From contig CM072339.1 in NCBI GenBank assembly GCA_036874045.1, forward strand, positions 11,539,501-11,603,500: 64,000 nucleotides of DNA, given 5' to 3'. Numbering within the stretch: the stretch's first letter is position 1; each line of letters opens with the position of its first letter. Shown here in pieces: positions 32,341 through 44,762 of the stretch. The notes under the pieces are model-generated. The model saw only the letters and a list, made by a program, of their open reading frames with translations. It made no database searches and was not told the origin of the DNA. This DNA is from Cymodocea nodosa. Lineage: Eukaryota; Streptophyta; Magnoliopsida; Alismatales; Cymodoceaceae. A program made the translations under genes and the position numbers.

Positions 32341-32934
32341 TGGTCCACCCAAATGGCAAAAAGCAAACTGGAGCACGCATTTAATAATTCCATTGGTACA
32401 TATCCAAAGTTTAAACTTTAAGAAAAGGAAAATGTAGTAATCTCCCTTGCAAAAAATGCAGCCATCTCATAAAAGAAAGTTTCTTTTAGACTTTGTTTTT
32501 GTCTTACTTACAAAAACTATCACTGATTCCCTTTACAAAAACTTTTTTAGAAACGACCTTGACTTCCTTTCTAAAACATCACTGAAACATCTCAACGGCA
32601 TAATGTTCCGCGGTTATTTCAATTACTTTTGGCTGACCTAAAACCAAGGACAAAACCTACGGTTTTGACATGCGTGGTAGCATATAGTCATGCCTTAAAA
32701 TATCAAAAAATGATAATATCTATAATATTAAAAAAATTACATAAAAAAAAGACATAAAAAACTCTCTTTTAACGTGGCAAGGCTTTAGAATAAAGGGACT
32801 CCATGAGTTCCATGCGTGAGAAGAGGAGTATTGTTGTATGTAACAGAGATGTCAATCGGGCCGAACCGCTATGGGCTGACCCAACCCAACTTAGTTGAAT
32901 AGGGTCTAGCCTAGTCTAACACAGCTCATCATAT
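32341..32934. other. Noncoding stretch, nothing recognised
   Basis: AT-rich with A runs. A TGTCAATCGGGCCGAACC segment near 32850 resembles sequence common in plant transposons, but no terminal repeats were found. Confidence 0.35.
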
Positions 32935-33283
32935 TTAATGTTTAATGTTGTTTCCAAGTGCAGCACCTCTCATGAAGTCAGGAAAATCATCGAAGATGGA
33001 ATGGAAGAGAAGAATACTGGAAAAGAAATAGATGCTAAAAAAGAAAAGGGTGCTAAAAAGGAAATGGATTCTAAGAAAATCAGGAAGAAAATCAGGAAAA
33101 GAAAAAGAAGAAATGTTCAAAGAAAAATAATGATCAAATGGATTCAAATTCTACATCAATAGAGGTGAGTTCAAATAAAAAATTATTTGTTCATTCATGT
33201 TTTTTGGTTATGGAAAATGATGTGAATAATTATAAAATAAAGGATTCAAATTCCTGCAATACTAATTTTCTTGAATTACTTGA
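32935..33283 (+). pseudogene. gag: Copia gag C-terminal fragment
   Basis: A Lys/Glu-rich stretch leads into KKLFVHSCFLVMENDVNN and NTNFLELLDVFY. It lines up with HVCFMADESEV and FNFDELLCAYHAL of Copia C gag (43580-43675). It is cut at 33283 where LTR D begins. Frame breaks lie in the A-rich part. Confidence 0.5.
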
Positions 33284-35427
33284 TGTATTTTATTAAGAAT
33301 TATGTTTTGATAATATATACAAAATATTAGGTAATCGTATTTTATCAATTAATTTTTTTATTTAAGAAGTTAAATTGAAAACATCAATTTATATAAAAAA
33401 TGTTTTGAAGTTATATATTTGTTTATATTAGATTTGAATATGTGCTAAGTTATATAACATATTGTTGAGTTATACTAACTGTTATACAACTTGTTGAGTT
33501 AATGTGTTTTTATAATGTTAAGTATGATATGTTTTAATTTCATATATTTGTAGCATATGTTGTGCACATAAATAACTCATTAAGTTAACACAACGTTACA
33601 TTACAAGGTCACATGAGTAACTCGTTGAGTTAGTAATAAAACATTATGAGTTGTATGTACACATTGAGTTAGCAATAAAACATTATGAGTTGTATGTACA
33701 CATTGAGTTAGCATTTTGCACATGTTGAATTTTAACTTTAAAAATGTTATACTATATCACGTGAGTTGCATTTATTTAACTTGTTAAATTAGCATAACTA
33801 CACGCATTGAGTTGTAAATTTAAATATTAAGGTAATGCATTAGGTTAGTGTTAAAACTTAAAAAGTTAATTTTTGCTCATGATAAGTTAGTATTGTTTAA
33901 ACATTTGATTCATGTCACGAGTATGTCACATGCCAAACTCGTTGAGTTAGAAGTTCATATTCTATTTATGCATTTAGTTAGTATTAATGTAACTATTAGT
34001 TCATTATTTACAAGTTTAATTTTGATAATGAAAAATTGAGTGCTTAATATTAGGTCAAATGTTTTTAGCACTTACTTTATTTTAATTGTAATTGCCTAAC
34101 TACTTTTATTTAGTAAACCTTTGAAAATAGGTTTTAGAAGGTTTCAATTCTTATTAGGTATAGTATTGGAGAGTTTCACTGAAAGTCTAGGTCAATTGAA
34201 TAATTTCACCTGTTTCTAGAAGGACACGTGTCTTGATCTTAATACATAACTTAAGTTTGTCCTTTAGAAGGTTTCACTAAAAGTCTTTGAAAAACCTTAA
34301 GCTTTAGAAGGTTTCATTCTGAAAGTATCTAAAATACCATTTAACCATTAGATTGTTTTGTTTTTAATGGCTTATAAAATGTTTTCTGCTATTGTTTATA
34401 GGGCATGTGTTATGTTTCTAACATACAACTTAAGTTTGTATTTTAGAAGGTTTTAGTCGAAAGGTTTTGATTTCACTAAAAGTATCTAAAATGTTTCTTC
34501 TACCTTTTCTGAAAGTATTTGATGAATTTAAACTTTGAATTTCTGCTACTGTTATACAATATATTACTGTTTTGGCAAAATATTATCCTAATTGCATGTC
34601 TAATTTGAAGATAACTAATTATGATTGGAAATTGATTGACGCACAAGCAATTTGACAAATTTAGATTGCTTTCCTGATTAAGGAATTCAGAGAAGAATAG
34701 AAAATAGAAATATAGAAGATAGAAAAAATATAGAGAACATGCAAAGAGAGAAAAGTTTACATTTCTGTAACTACTAAAGAACTAAAAGATTTTTCTACAA
34801 CAACTAATGAAGATCCAATACTGTAGATTCATTTAAGATTCTCTTAAGGCTTTAGCCATCAACATTCAAATAGGATTTTTTTGTAGTATGTTTTTAATTA
34901 TTTTGAGTTGTGAACTCTTATGCTGAAAACCTTCATAAACATCTAATAAACCCTAACTCACAAGGGTGTTGTGAGTAAACCTTCACAAGGTTGGGGCCTT
35001 GGGGAAGAAAGTGAAGTGTGAGACTTCACTTACTCAAGATTAGGGTCATGAGTGCACAAAGTTGGTGCTTTGTGTAAGGTTGTTGTTTAGCCTAAAAAAC
35101 AGCATTTGTGAGGGTTGTTGTTGAGCCCAAGAAAAACAACACTTGTAAAGGTTGTTGCCTAACCTATAAAAGTAATTTGACTAAGGCTTGTGCTTAGCCT
35201 TAAAAGCACTTAGTGAATTCTCATGGCTGATGTCTTGAGGAGTAGACTACTTGTTTGGGGAACCACTATAAAATTTCCTATGTCTTTTTATTTTGTGTGT
35301 GATAGCTTATTGATTTCTAAATCACTTCAATTAAGCTTAATTGGTGTCAACCACTTCTGAATTTTTAAAAGTAATTAAAACTTTCTAGGACATTATTCAC
35401 CCCTTAGTATGCCATTCAATCCCAACA
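33284..35427 (+). repeat. Copia D 5' LTR
   Basis: A plus-strand LTR of about 2.1 kb. The end ..CCCAACA is certain because a primer site follows; the start TGTATTTTATT is set by likeness to C-family LTR starts. U3 holds degenerate versions of the AACTCGTTGAGTTAG motifs and of the 57-base shared block (33825-33882). At 35070-35170 a GGTTGTTGyyTAGCCTA unit is repeated three times. Confidence 0.7.
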
Positions 35428-35559
35428 AGTGGTATCAGAATAGGTTATCTCTGTAATAAATTTAACTAAAGTGATATCAACGATAGAGAGACAACATGTA
35501 CATAGACCACCTCTATTTGATGGTAATAACTACAATTTTTGGAAAAATAAAATGACTAA
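35428..35559 (+). pseudogene. gag: Copia D primer site and first codons of gag
   Basis: TGGTATCAGA at 35430-35439 is the initiator-Met primer site. Gag-like residues STIERQHVHRPPLFDGNNYN and FWKNKMTN follow at about 35477-35559, then the sequence switches to a Gypsy LTR. The start ATG is mutated (ATATCAACG). Confidence 0.7.
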
Positions 35560-35929
35560 TGTTTAGAATGAAATTGTGTATAATATTAGTGGTTAATGAA
35601 TGGTTAATTGTAAGATATTTAGCTTATCATATGAGAATTAAACCATTATGTTACAATTATACAATTATAGGCCTTAATTAAAGAATATGCATAATTTTAA
35701 GGAATTAGTGGTTAATTAAGTATCAGTCATAAATGAATTAGAAATTACTTCTTTTACATATCAAATGTAAAATGTTATATAAATATTTGTTTTACTAAAC
35801 TACAGAACTGAAGGAGTCCGTTGAGTTAAGCTTAACTCAACAATGTCGGTCCATTGAGTTACAGTTTAGTCAATAGAATAAGTCCATTGAGTTACAGTTT
35901 GGTCAATAGAGTAAGTCCATTGAGTTACA
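35560..35929 (+). repeat. Truncated Gypsy G-family LTR fragment
   Basis: It begins TGTTTAGAATGAAA exactly like the G1 LTR and follows it through the ATTTAGCTTATCATATGAGA block. It ends after three or four GTTGAGTTA-type repeats (35815-35928). About 1.5 kb of LTR is missing. The right side is Copia RT, so a deletion or recombination joined them. Confidence 0.8.
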
Positions 35930-36817
35930 CTAAATGGTTTAATTAATGAACAAGTTTATGTTAAACAACCTCTTGGATTTAAAGATTATAAGCATCTTGA
36001 CTATGTTTTTAAACTGAAAAAAGCCATATATGGTTTGAAGCAAGCACCTAGATTGTGGTATGAAAGATTATCTACTTTTCTTATAGAATAAGGATATATC
36101 ATGGGAAAAGTAGACCATACTCTTTTTATCAAGAAGGATGATAAAGATCAGATTGTTGTTTAAATATATGTGGTTGATATTATCTTTGAAGCAACTTTTG
36201 ACAAACTAATAAAAATATTTTCTAAAGAAATGACTAGCCAATTTGAAATGAGTATGACAAGGGAACTTTCATATTTTCTAGGACTTCAAATTAAGCAAAT
36301 GGGTAAAGGTATATTCTTAAATTAGGAAAAATAGGTGGTGAATATACTTAAGAAATTTAATTTTAATGATATAAGGTTTTGAGGAAATCCTATGAGTAAT
36401 TCTTTAAAGTTAGATATTGACGACATAGGAAAATCAATAGATCAAAGAAAATATAGAAGTATGATTGGTTCTTTACCTTATTTAATAGTTAGCAAACCTA
36501 TTATTATGTTTGTTGTGTGTGTGCTAGATTTCAATCTAATCCTAAAGAATCACACTTAATTGCTGTTAAAAGAATTTTTAAATATATACAAGGAATTAAA
36601 AATTTTGGACTTATCATTCTAAGGATAGTTCAATAGATCTTATAGGATATACTAATGCTAATTACATAGGATCTAAATCTAATAGAAAGAGTACCAATGG
36701 CACATGTCAATTATTAAAAAATAATCTAGTGTCATGGTTTAGTGAAAAGTAAAATTGTGTAGCACTTTTAACCACTGAGGCTGAATATGTTGTTGCACTA
36801 TGTTGTACTCATTACAA
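35930..36817 (+). pseudogene. pol: Copia RT-RNase H fragment (C-like)
   Basis: This starts in LNGLINEQVYVKQP and runs through YGLKQAPRLWYERL, IYVVDIIFEA (catalytic YVDD changed to YVVD), SYFLGLQIKQM, DQRKYRSMIGSL and CVALLTTEAEYVVAL. It parallels Copia C 46690-47580 at both DNA and protein level. It has at least four stops and several frame changes and is cut at both ends. It may be the remaining 3' part of element D. Confidence 0.85.
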
Positions 36818-37357
36818 ACATCTGTAAACTTATGCCCTTAACTTTACGAACTCTTACGAGCTAACACGTGTAAAGCACAATTGTTTATCTTTAACAAACT
36901 ACGTATACTAAACTTATAACTTTATGAACCCCTTGAGAGATAACCTTACAGAGGTCTGCCAAGTTATCATTATAACTTACGGATTCTATATATCATAAGT
37001 TTACAAAGATCTGTAACGTTAAAGTCATAACTTTATGAGCTTAAGATTCATAACTTATATATATATGTATATATATACAACTCCATAACTTTACGAATGT
37101 CCATAAAGTTATCTTTATAACTTTATGACTCTTCGTAATATTATATACTTGGATAAATTATAGAGATTTAAACCAGGGTTATGAAACAGATAAGTTTACA
37201 ATTGTACGTAAAGTTAACTATATAACTTTTATGATAGTTTGTAAACTTATGGACTTGATACGATTCTAAAGTTCATCATTTTTACATAACGAAGTATAAA
37301 TCATTTTGTCAATCATCAAAATATAAACATATTAATAGATAAGAACATTATTTCTAA
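36818..37357 (-). repeat. LTR-like fragment with TAACTTTACGAA motifs
   Basis: No coding sequence. It ends ..TTTCTAACA at 37357 like the outer ends of minus-strand Copia LTRs here. It holds many short ATAACTTTATGA or TTCGTAAAGTTA motifs in both directions and an AT run at 37058-37080. It is probably part of a Copia LTR. Confidence 0.45.
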
Positions 37358-37557
37358 CAAAAGTCCAAGTATGATATGGAGTTGTGATTAACACTCTAGG
37401 ATTGCTAATTGTGCCATAATTTGAAATCAATTGACTGAAAAAATACTTTTATCTTATATTTCCAATAGCCATAATTACTACCTTCAAACATAGGAGGATG
37501 AGTAGTAGTCTGTCCTTTAGTCATTATCAGAATTTCATTGTTTGAAATATTAGCCAT
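37358..37557 (-). pseudogene. gag: Copia E gag N-terminal fragment
   Basis: The ATG is at 37557 (minus strand), followed by EILIMTKGQTT, PPMFEGSNYGYWKYKIKVF and FKLWHN, the Copia gag N-terminus as in B and C. It is cut at 37358. Confidence 0.78.
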
Positions 37558-37608
37558 TTTAAATGATGATCCTAACTTATGAAAGAAAGAAAACTGATTC
37601 TTAAACTT

Positions 37609-38420
37609 TTGCTTTAATACCAATTGTAGGATTGTAGTATCACAAGAGGGGTGAATTGTGTCTTTAGAAATTAAAAAATTTCTAGCAGATAAAACAAGAG
37701 CACAAGACACTTACAAATATAACTCTAATCTCTATTGACTAAAAGAAAGAATTTACAGTCATTTTTCAGCATAATTCCCTACTTATCGGTTCTGATATAA
37801 TATAGTCTGAGATACAATTCAAAGAGAAAATAAGTACCTTATTCTAATATTGTTTGAATTTTATAATCAAACCTGAGCCTTTGTATGTAGTTTTTGATTC
37901 TTTAGATTTTCTTTTCTTTTGCTCAACTTCTATATCTCTTCTTCTTCTATCTTCGAATCTCCTAGACTTCTTACATTGCAGCTCTTTTTTGAATTTGCTT
38001 GGGATTTGAACTTTCTCTAATGTTGGAGAATTTTTGGGATGATTGTAGTGTAGCTCGTACCCTTTATTTATAGTAGTAGAACTACAACTTCACATTCAAT
38101 ATGTTCATCCACTTAATCCATAATCCCATGTACTAATTTAAATTTAAATTTTCCACGATTTCCACTATCTTCTTGAATTTCTACTATCTCCACTATCATT
38201 TTGAATTTTCATGATTTTCTATCATAGAACAATTGAAAATTCTTCTTCTTAGAGATTTGTAGAATATCTTCTAAGTCACCACTTTAGTCGAATACTTATC
38301 ACTTAAGACCTGTAAAAACTCAAACACTTATATGTAACTCTTCGAGTTCTTCCACCTACAATACACATGACTGATAATAACAAAACTTATCTATTTGTTA
38401 GTTACTTTATAAAACTCGAA
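37609..38420 (-). repeat. Copia E primer site and 5' LTR, truncated
   Basis: The primer site is 37609-37622 (TTGGTATTAAAGC on the minus strand). The LTR starts at 37625 TGTAGGATTG and matches the Copia B 5' LTR along its length. It includes an uninterrupted version of the place where G1 entered B. Similarity stops at about 38420. Confidence 0.82.
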
Positions 38421-38448
38421 CAATTACATAGACTGACATGTTTAGCAT

Positions 38449-38544
38449 GCAAATATCATAGAAGTAGAATTACAAGTTAGAAGGGAGATGCCTAAAGGTT
38501 TTGCATGGAATGACATGTTTATCCCATTTATCACTACTTTTTAA
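38449..38544 (+). pseudogene. Third F-box protein tail (C-terminal 31 codons)
   Basis: Residues EVELQVRREMPKGFAWND then MFIPFITTF and TAA match the C-terminus of the G1 and G2 F-box proteins, with many substitutions. It is followed by the same 3' module. It shows an older or diverged member of the F-box-carrying family. The rest of the gene was lost at the junction with the LTR of E. Confidence 0.82.
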
Positions 38545-39925
38545 TCATGTTTTTAAACTGTATTCCTGTATGATGCATTTATTATTGCATTTATGAAGAA
38601 AAAAACTTTAGTGTAGATCATTATTATTTTTTGTTTACATTTTATTTTTTTTACAAGGAAAAAATAAAATTGAAAGAAAATTTTTATCATCAATCCAGTT
38701 TGTTGGTATCTATTCTGAGAAACCAACTAGCTTGCTTGTGAACCACCAAAGGCATAGGAGCCTAGGTTCTACACAATGCTTATATATAAAACTATATGTT
38801 TTACTTTTTATTTGTTATATTGTTATATGTTTTACTTTTACTTGGTGAAAAAAAGATTTATCAGGAACAAAAGTCGAAAGACAGTAATGAAGGTACAAAA
38901 ATACAAGGTATGTTACTTAATTACCTTTTTTGAAATTAAAATCTTGTGTAGTTTGTGGAGTTAAGTACTAACTCAATGAACTAAGTTCATTGACTTAATT
39001 ATTAAGCCAACGAAGTCAATTTATCATGCTTGCTATCATGTACTACATATTTTGTTAATCTATTACATTGAGGATAATGTAAAATATAGGTATGGAAGAG
39101 AGGTAATTAGATTAAAATCAAATTAAATCTTGTCATTTGTAGGAATTAGGATTGTGTTGCAATTTTCTAAAGAATTTGATAAATTTTTATGAATTTTGCT
39201 GAAACTATTTGAAAATTTATTAGAAACCTTCTGAAAATTGAAGCTATCTGAAAATTTATTAGAAACCTTTCGAAAGTTAGTTGAAACCTTTTAAACAATT
39301 GTATACCTAGATTATTGTAGAGGATACAATATATTGGTAGTAAAGCTTTATAGTATCTTATGTTTCTCCTGAGTTTTATGAGTTTAATGGTTTTGCAATT
39401 TTAAATGGAAATTAGTATGCTTAATAGAAAATCAAAATTTGTTTGAAATCCTAACATATTGAATTGTTGATTTTTAGATTGAATGAAATGCATATGATCA
39501 AGGATAAATTTAACTTGATTGATTAAATTTGTAGAATGATTTATGTGTAAATCATATTGAACTACCAGTAAAAAGTATGAGCTTCTTGAGATTGATTCAT
39601 ATTTTTAGTAGATCATAGAAGCAAGATTATATGAGATTTGTGCTTTATTGAATCTGTATTGATGAAATACACATATACTATGTTGAAGAGAAAAAAATGA
39701 GGCTTATAAAGTGAAGATCTTTGAGAGTTTATTGATTTGTTTGATCATGAGTCTTTTGTACTTGAGCATATAGTTTTGTAAGAATTGTTGACCTGATAAA
39801 GGACTCTTTAAATCTAGCAACCTAAGGACTTAACAAAACTTGGGATTGTTGATTTAAAGCTCGTTACATGGGTACATTAGAAAGCTCCTATATGATTCAA
39901 GCTTTTCAAACTAACTTTTAAAGTA
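38545..39925 (+). other. Gypsy 3' noncoding module, third copy
   Basis: It matches 25526-26780 in order: CAATCCAGTTTGTTGGTATC, the AACCACCAAAGGCATAGG block, the TTGAGGATAATG/GGTATGG site (39063-39100) and the conserved 190-base element (39731-39925). It breaks off at 39926. Confidence 0.8.
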
Positions 39926-39929
39926 AAAA

Positions 39930-40581
39930 TATGCATAGCCACAAGTACTGGCTCTTCCTGTTTAATTTTTCCAATATTTGCTGGTCTCGAAGGACCAGCT
40001 TCAGCTTCTCCTCTTGCAGCAAATCTGGTAGTGGCTTCTTGATGCTGTTCAACTTTAATTTTGTATTGGGCTCTCAATTTTTCTGCAGGCCTCTTCTTGC
40101 AAAGTGCATCAAATACTAGGTGTCCTTTAGCTACTACCACATCTTCTAGTTCTCCTTGGTTTTTCCCAACTTGAACCAGTCCTTGGAATTCTCTTAATTC
40201 TTCTTCAGTTGAAGGCCCCAAAATTGCAGCTCGTGCCAATGGCCTGAATGGTGAAACTAAAGGTCTTGGCTGTTGTTCCTTAGGAACAAGTCTTTCAGTA
40301 CTCGGCTCCTCTTGTTCTTCCTCTACTTATTGCTGCTGCCTCATTTCACCCCTTGCACTACCAGCAACGTGCCTTTTGAACCATAATCTGGCCTTACGCT
40401 GGATTAGCTCTAGGGCTACTTTGTTGTTTGGCCTGATTTTTCTTTCTTTACTAACAACAATTTCCGTTTCTACTCTGATTCTTGTTTCCATTATCTAGGG
40501 TATTTGTATACCCATATCTACTAAAACTCTTCTCAACTTAAAAAGTTCAGATTCTACCTTTTGTAGCTCTTTTTCTCTTGT
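39930..40581 (-). pseudogene. Gypsy G3 coiled-coil ORF fragment
   Basis: On the minus strand it matches the N-terminal half of the G1 and G2 env-position ORF: LRxFRRVLVDMGIQIP-like at 40540-40490, then GPSTEEELREFQGLVQVGKNQ and KIKVEQHQEATTR. It has CAA CAG at the place where G1 and G2 have TAG TAG. Copia C inserted at its right end; its continuation lies beyond the window if C's other end is intact. Confidence 0.82.
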
Positions 40582-42300
40582 TGTTCAGTATTTTGTTTTG
40601 ATGATGTGTGCTAAATGAAAATAATCATATTTGCTCAAATTACTATTGCTTGTGAAAAGAAATTAAAATCATCAATTAATACAGAAAAAGCTTACTAGCA
40701 TAAATACTTGTCTGTATTAGATCTGAAGTTAATAACTAGTCGTTTCATTGCATTAATTTCTCATTTAACTAAATGTTAAGTTAACATGTGTTTTTATTGA
40801 AAAGCATGATATGTTTTAAAGTTATATCTTCTGTATCATGAACAGTGCACGTTTAGACAACTCGTTAAGTTAGAGTTTTGTTTGTATAGAGGTCACGTGA
40901 GAACTCGTTAAGTTAGAGGCTTAAATGTTAAAATATGTCACGTTATAACTCGTTAAGTTAGTGAGTAAAAGAAGAGACGAACTTGTTAAGTTAGTGTTAT
41001 ACACGTGGTGAAATTATAAGTTACAAATGTTGTATTGTATCACGTGAGGTGCATATGTTCAACTCGTTAAATTAACATAACTAAACGCATTGAGTTGCTA
41101 TATTGAACACTAAGGCAACACGTTAGGTTAGCATATAAAACTTAAATTGTTATTTTTGCAAGTGGTAAAATTCTTATTATAAAAACATTTGTTTATTACT
41201 GAATCGATGAGTTAATGTTTTTTCGAAGACTTACAGTCGTAACTATCCGAAAGGTAACTTAAGTCATGTTTTCAGGTCTTGACATGTGTCTCACTACTTT
41301 TATGGTATAAAGAGTTTTTCAGTGACTTACAACTGTAACTATCTGAAACTTAAACTATTTTTGGTGAGTTATCGTTTAACCTTCTAAAAGAAAGGTTAAG
41401 CTGGTTCGTTGAGTTAGCTATAGTACTTATCACATGAAATGGCACATGAGGAACCTGTTAAGTTAGAAATGTTAAGTTATATATACTTGTGTTACTTGTT
41501 TAGTTAACATTAAAGTAACAACTTCTTATTACACTTGATGGAAAATTCTTTGGACGAGAAAGTTTATTTTGCAGGAAATTTTTCAGAGATCCAGGACTGA
41601 TGATTAAAGAAAATTCGAAATATAAACGTGGGTCAGAATGTGTGTGTTTCGATGAAGGAAAAAGAAAAGACGTGGAGAAGTGGAAAACTGGTAGTGATTG
41701 AATGTGAAAGATATGGATGAAATGAAGATACAGTATAAAAGGCATAGAATTCTCGATGATCAAACTATCATTGCACACAAAAAGAAAAATCTTTTCAAGG
41801 ATCAAACTATCCCTGCACACCAAAAGAAAAATCTTTTTCAGGGATCAAAAACACCTCTTCAGGGAAAATCTCTCAAGTGGAAGAAAATTCAGTGAAGCAG
41901 AACCAGGTATTATTTATGTCACTGAAGATTTAAAGTATCAGAAGAAAGTAAATTCGGTGAAGCAGAGAAAGATAAGATATTCGTCACTGAAGAATTACTA
42001 AAGAAGAAAAGAAGAAGAAGAAAGATCTCAAACAGAGAGAAATGTTTTAAATTCCGCAAATTAGTTTTCTCTATTTGTAGTTATGAAATTGTTTAGATGA
42101 TACATGCTATCGAGTTATAATTGCATCTACAATTTCTGAGGAGAATTGAATTGTATATTGTAATTGAAACCTTGAATAAAAATGATTTTATGAAAACAAT
42201 GTCTCGACTTGTTTTTGAGTTTTAAAGTTTCAATTATATTTTAGAAAATATTAAAAATACACAATTCACCCCCCCTCTTGTGTAGCCATACGATCCTACA
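40582..42300 (+). repeat. Copia C 5' LTR
   Basis: 1719 bp, TGTTCAGTATTTTG to ATCCTACA, nearly the same as the solo LTR at 50841-52373. U3 has repeated AACTCGTTAAGTTAG motifs next to CACGTG and the block shared with the G1 LTR (41108-41164). The left flank CTTGT belongs to fragment G3. Confidence 0.92.
41757..41841 (+). repeat. Two-unit tandem repeat in Copia C LTR
   Basis: Two 42-43 base units (GATCAAACTATC, then TGCACAC, then AGAAAAATCTTTT), partly repeated a third time to 41852. They are also in the solo LTR (about 51831-51925). Confidence 0.75.
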
Positions 42301-42302
42301 AG

Positions 42303-42316
42303 TGGTATCAAAGCTT
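42303..42316 (+). other. Copia C primer-binding site
   Basis: TGGTATCAAAGCTT follows the LTR after two bases. It is the initiator-Met site of plant Copia elements (usually TGGTATCAGAGC). Confidence 0.85.
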
Positions 42317-42500
42317 TGTTAATAATCTTTGACATAAAATCGATACAAACTTATTTAATATCATTGCTTATTCTACCTTTCTTGTTTTTAAACAGAAATT
42401 AATATCTAAGCATACGTTTAACTTTCTTGATTTAAGGCTCAAGTTGTTTTAAAGTTTTTAGACTATTTAAAATCAAATAGGTTGAAAAATCTAAGGTAAG

Positions 42501-44759
42501 ATGGCTACTGGAAATGGTAATTTTTCTTTATATGAAGGCCAAAATCTTAATCGTACTCTTTTATTTGATGAAATATATTTTGAATATTGGAAATATAGGA
42601 TGACTATTTTTCTTCAAAGTATAGATCATAAGTTGTGGTTCATGATTTTTAAACTATATACTCCGTTAACTACTCCTTATAATACTTGGACAATTACTGA
42701 AAAAGAATATGAAACTCTGAATGCTAAGGGCTTAAATATTTTATTTTGTGCATTGAGTTATGAACAGTTCAGTAAAGTGTCGGCATATAAATCTGCTTAT
42801 GAGGTGTGGCATGCATTAGAAGTTTCACATGAAGGTACTTCTCAAGTTAAAGAGACTAAAATAAACACATTGATTCATAAGTATGAACTCTTTAAGATGC
42901 ATGAAGACGAAAGTATTTCTGAGATGTTTTCCAGATTTCTTGATATAATAAACTCTTTAAAATGCTTAGGAAAGAATTTTGAACAGAAGGATTTGGTGAG
43001 GAAAATTCTTAGATCCTTAAGTTCTAAATCGTCTTAGAAAGTAACATCAATTGAGGAATCACGAGATTTAAATGTTTATACTATGAATGAACTTATAGGA
43101 AATTTAATAGCTTATGAAGTTCAATTAAATGAATCACTAAGTCATAACAAACTAAAAATGAAGAAAGAAATAGCCTTCGAAATTAATTCAAATTCTGATA
43201 TATCTACTGATTTTGATGAGAACTTGATTTTGCTGACTAGGAAATTCAAGAAAGCATGGAAAGCTAGGAAACAGCAAAGGAACAAAAATGATAAACCCTC
43301 AACGTCAAAATCACTAAATGACAAGAATTCTTCATCCAGAAAGCATGTATGTTACAACTGTAAGAAACCTGGACATCTTTTTCCAAACCGTCCTATGAGG
43401 AAAAATGAAAAGCAAAGTAGGACAAATCAGAAGAAGACGGCTCAGAAAACTCAGAAAAAGTTTTATAAGAAAAAGGCTTTGAAGGTCACTTGGGATGACA
43501 CGTCTGAAGAGTCTGAATCTAAGGAATCAACATCAAAATCTTCACATTCAGAAGGAGAACAGGAGTTAGAAGACGTTGCTCATGTGTGTTTCATGGCAGA
43601 TGAGTCTGAGGTAATATCTGATCCTAAAAGTCATTCAGATTTCAACTTTGATGAATTATTATGTGCTTATCATGCATTATTACAAAAGCTTAAAGTATGT
43701 AAACTGGAAAATAATAATATTAGAAAATCTTCATCCATTATGGAAGAACAAAATTGTCTCCTGTCTACTATTTTAGAAAAGTTTAAATGTGATAATGAAA
43801 ATCATACTAGAGATTTGCAAAAATTTAGATTTAATGAATGTATCTTGCATGAACAAATACAGAATATAAAAGTTGAAAAATTAAAGATAGAATTTGAAAA
43901 TGAAATGTTGAGAAACAATATAAATGAACTTGAATTAGAGATAGATAAATTAAAACTGAGAGAGCTAGATTTAAATTCAACCATTGAGAAATGGAATTTA
44001 AGTCAAACTAAGTTAGACAAACTAACTAGTACCCTTGCGGTGTCTTATAAATTTGGCTTAGGATTTGATTATCCTGAAGATCCTGAATCTCAAGCCAATA
44101 AAGGTTTTATTAGTTGCAGTTCAAGTAAATCTAAGACTAAAATTCCTTTTATTATGAAACAAGGTAATAAATATGTAGAAGTAGGTACTTCAAGGGATGA
44201 ATCATGTAGTAATAATATAAATCAATGTGATTTGTCAAATTGTACTTCTAACATGACTATAAATGTTTCTAAAAATCTTGTTTCTTGTTTTGGAAATTCA
44301 GTTTCTAATGTTTCTAAAATTTCAAATGATTATAGTAAACTAAAAATTCAGAAACCTGAGCATGTAATTCAATACACTGGTATTAGACCAATTACTCATT
44401 CTGCATGTGATAAATCTGAAAATTTTGGTGCGGAAAAAAATTTTGTATACACTGAAAATTCAAATACAAGTACAAAATCTAGGTATGAACTTACTGAAAT
44501 GTATGAGCATGACCAAAATAAATTAACATCTGATAAAAATCTATTTGGTCTTGGTTATACTACATCTGAAAACAAAAAGAATGATTGTAAAAGCAATAAT
44601 GCTATATGTGAGTATGAAGCTAATGATAAATCAATAGTACTTACAACTAATAAGAATATAAATGATAATGTTAAACTATTTTTAAACAAAAAGAAGAAAT
44701 ATGCGTTTAATGAACTTGGTCCTCAACAACATTGGGTACCAAGAAAAAGCTTTTCTTAA
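42501..44759 (+). pseudogene. gag: Copia C gag
   Basis: From the ATG, the UBN2-type gag shows FEYWKYRMTIFLQSIDHKLW, YNTWT and EVWHALEVSHEGTSQVKE. A TAG at 43036 replaces a probable Trp. From 43083 the frame is open for 558 codons: LLTRKFKKAWKA, a zinc knuckle whose last Cys is Arg (CYNCKKPGHLFPNR), KVTWDDTSEESESKE and FMADESEV. A long coiled coil and a Ser/Asn-rich tail follow. The frame stops at 44757, just before protease in the same frame. The long coiled-coil gag is usual for SIRE-type elements. Confidence 0.9.
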
Positions 44760-44762
44760 TTT

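Noticed and set aside
32835-32930. Possible DNA transposon (TGTCAATCGGGCC type sequence)
   Set aside because: No terminal inverted repeats or target duplication could be found.
41698-42001. Overlapping plus-strand ORFs in the Copia C LTR
   Set aside because: They come from the 42-base tandem repeat and change frame in the solo LTR copy.
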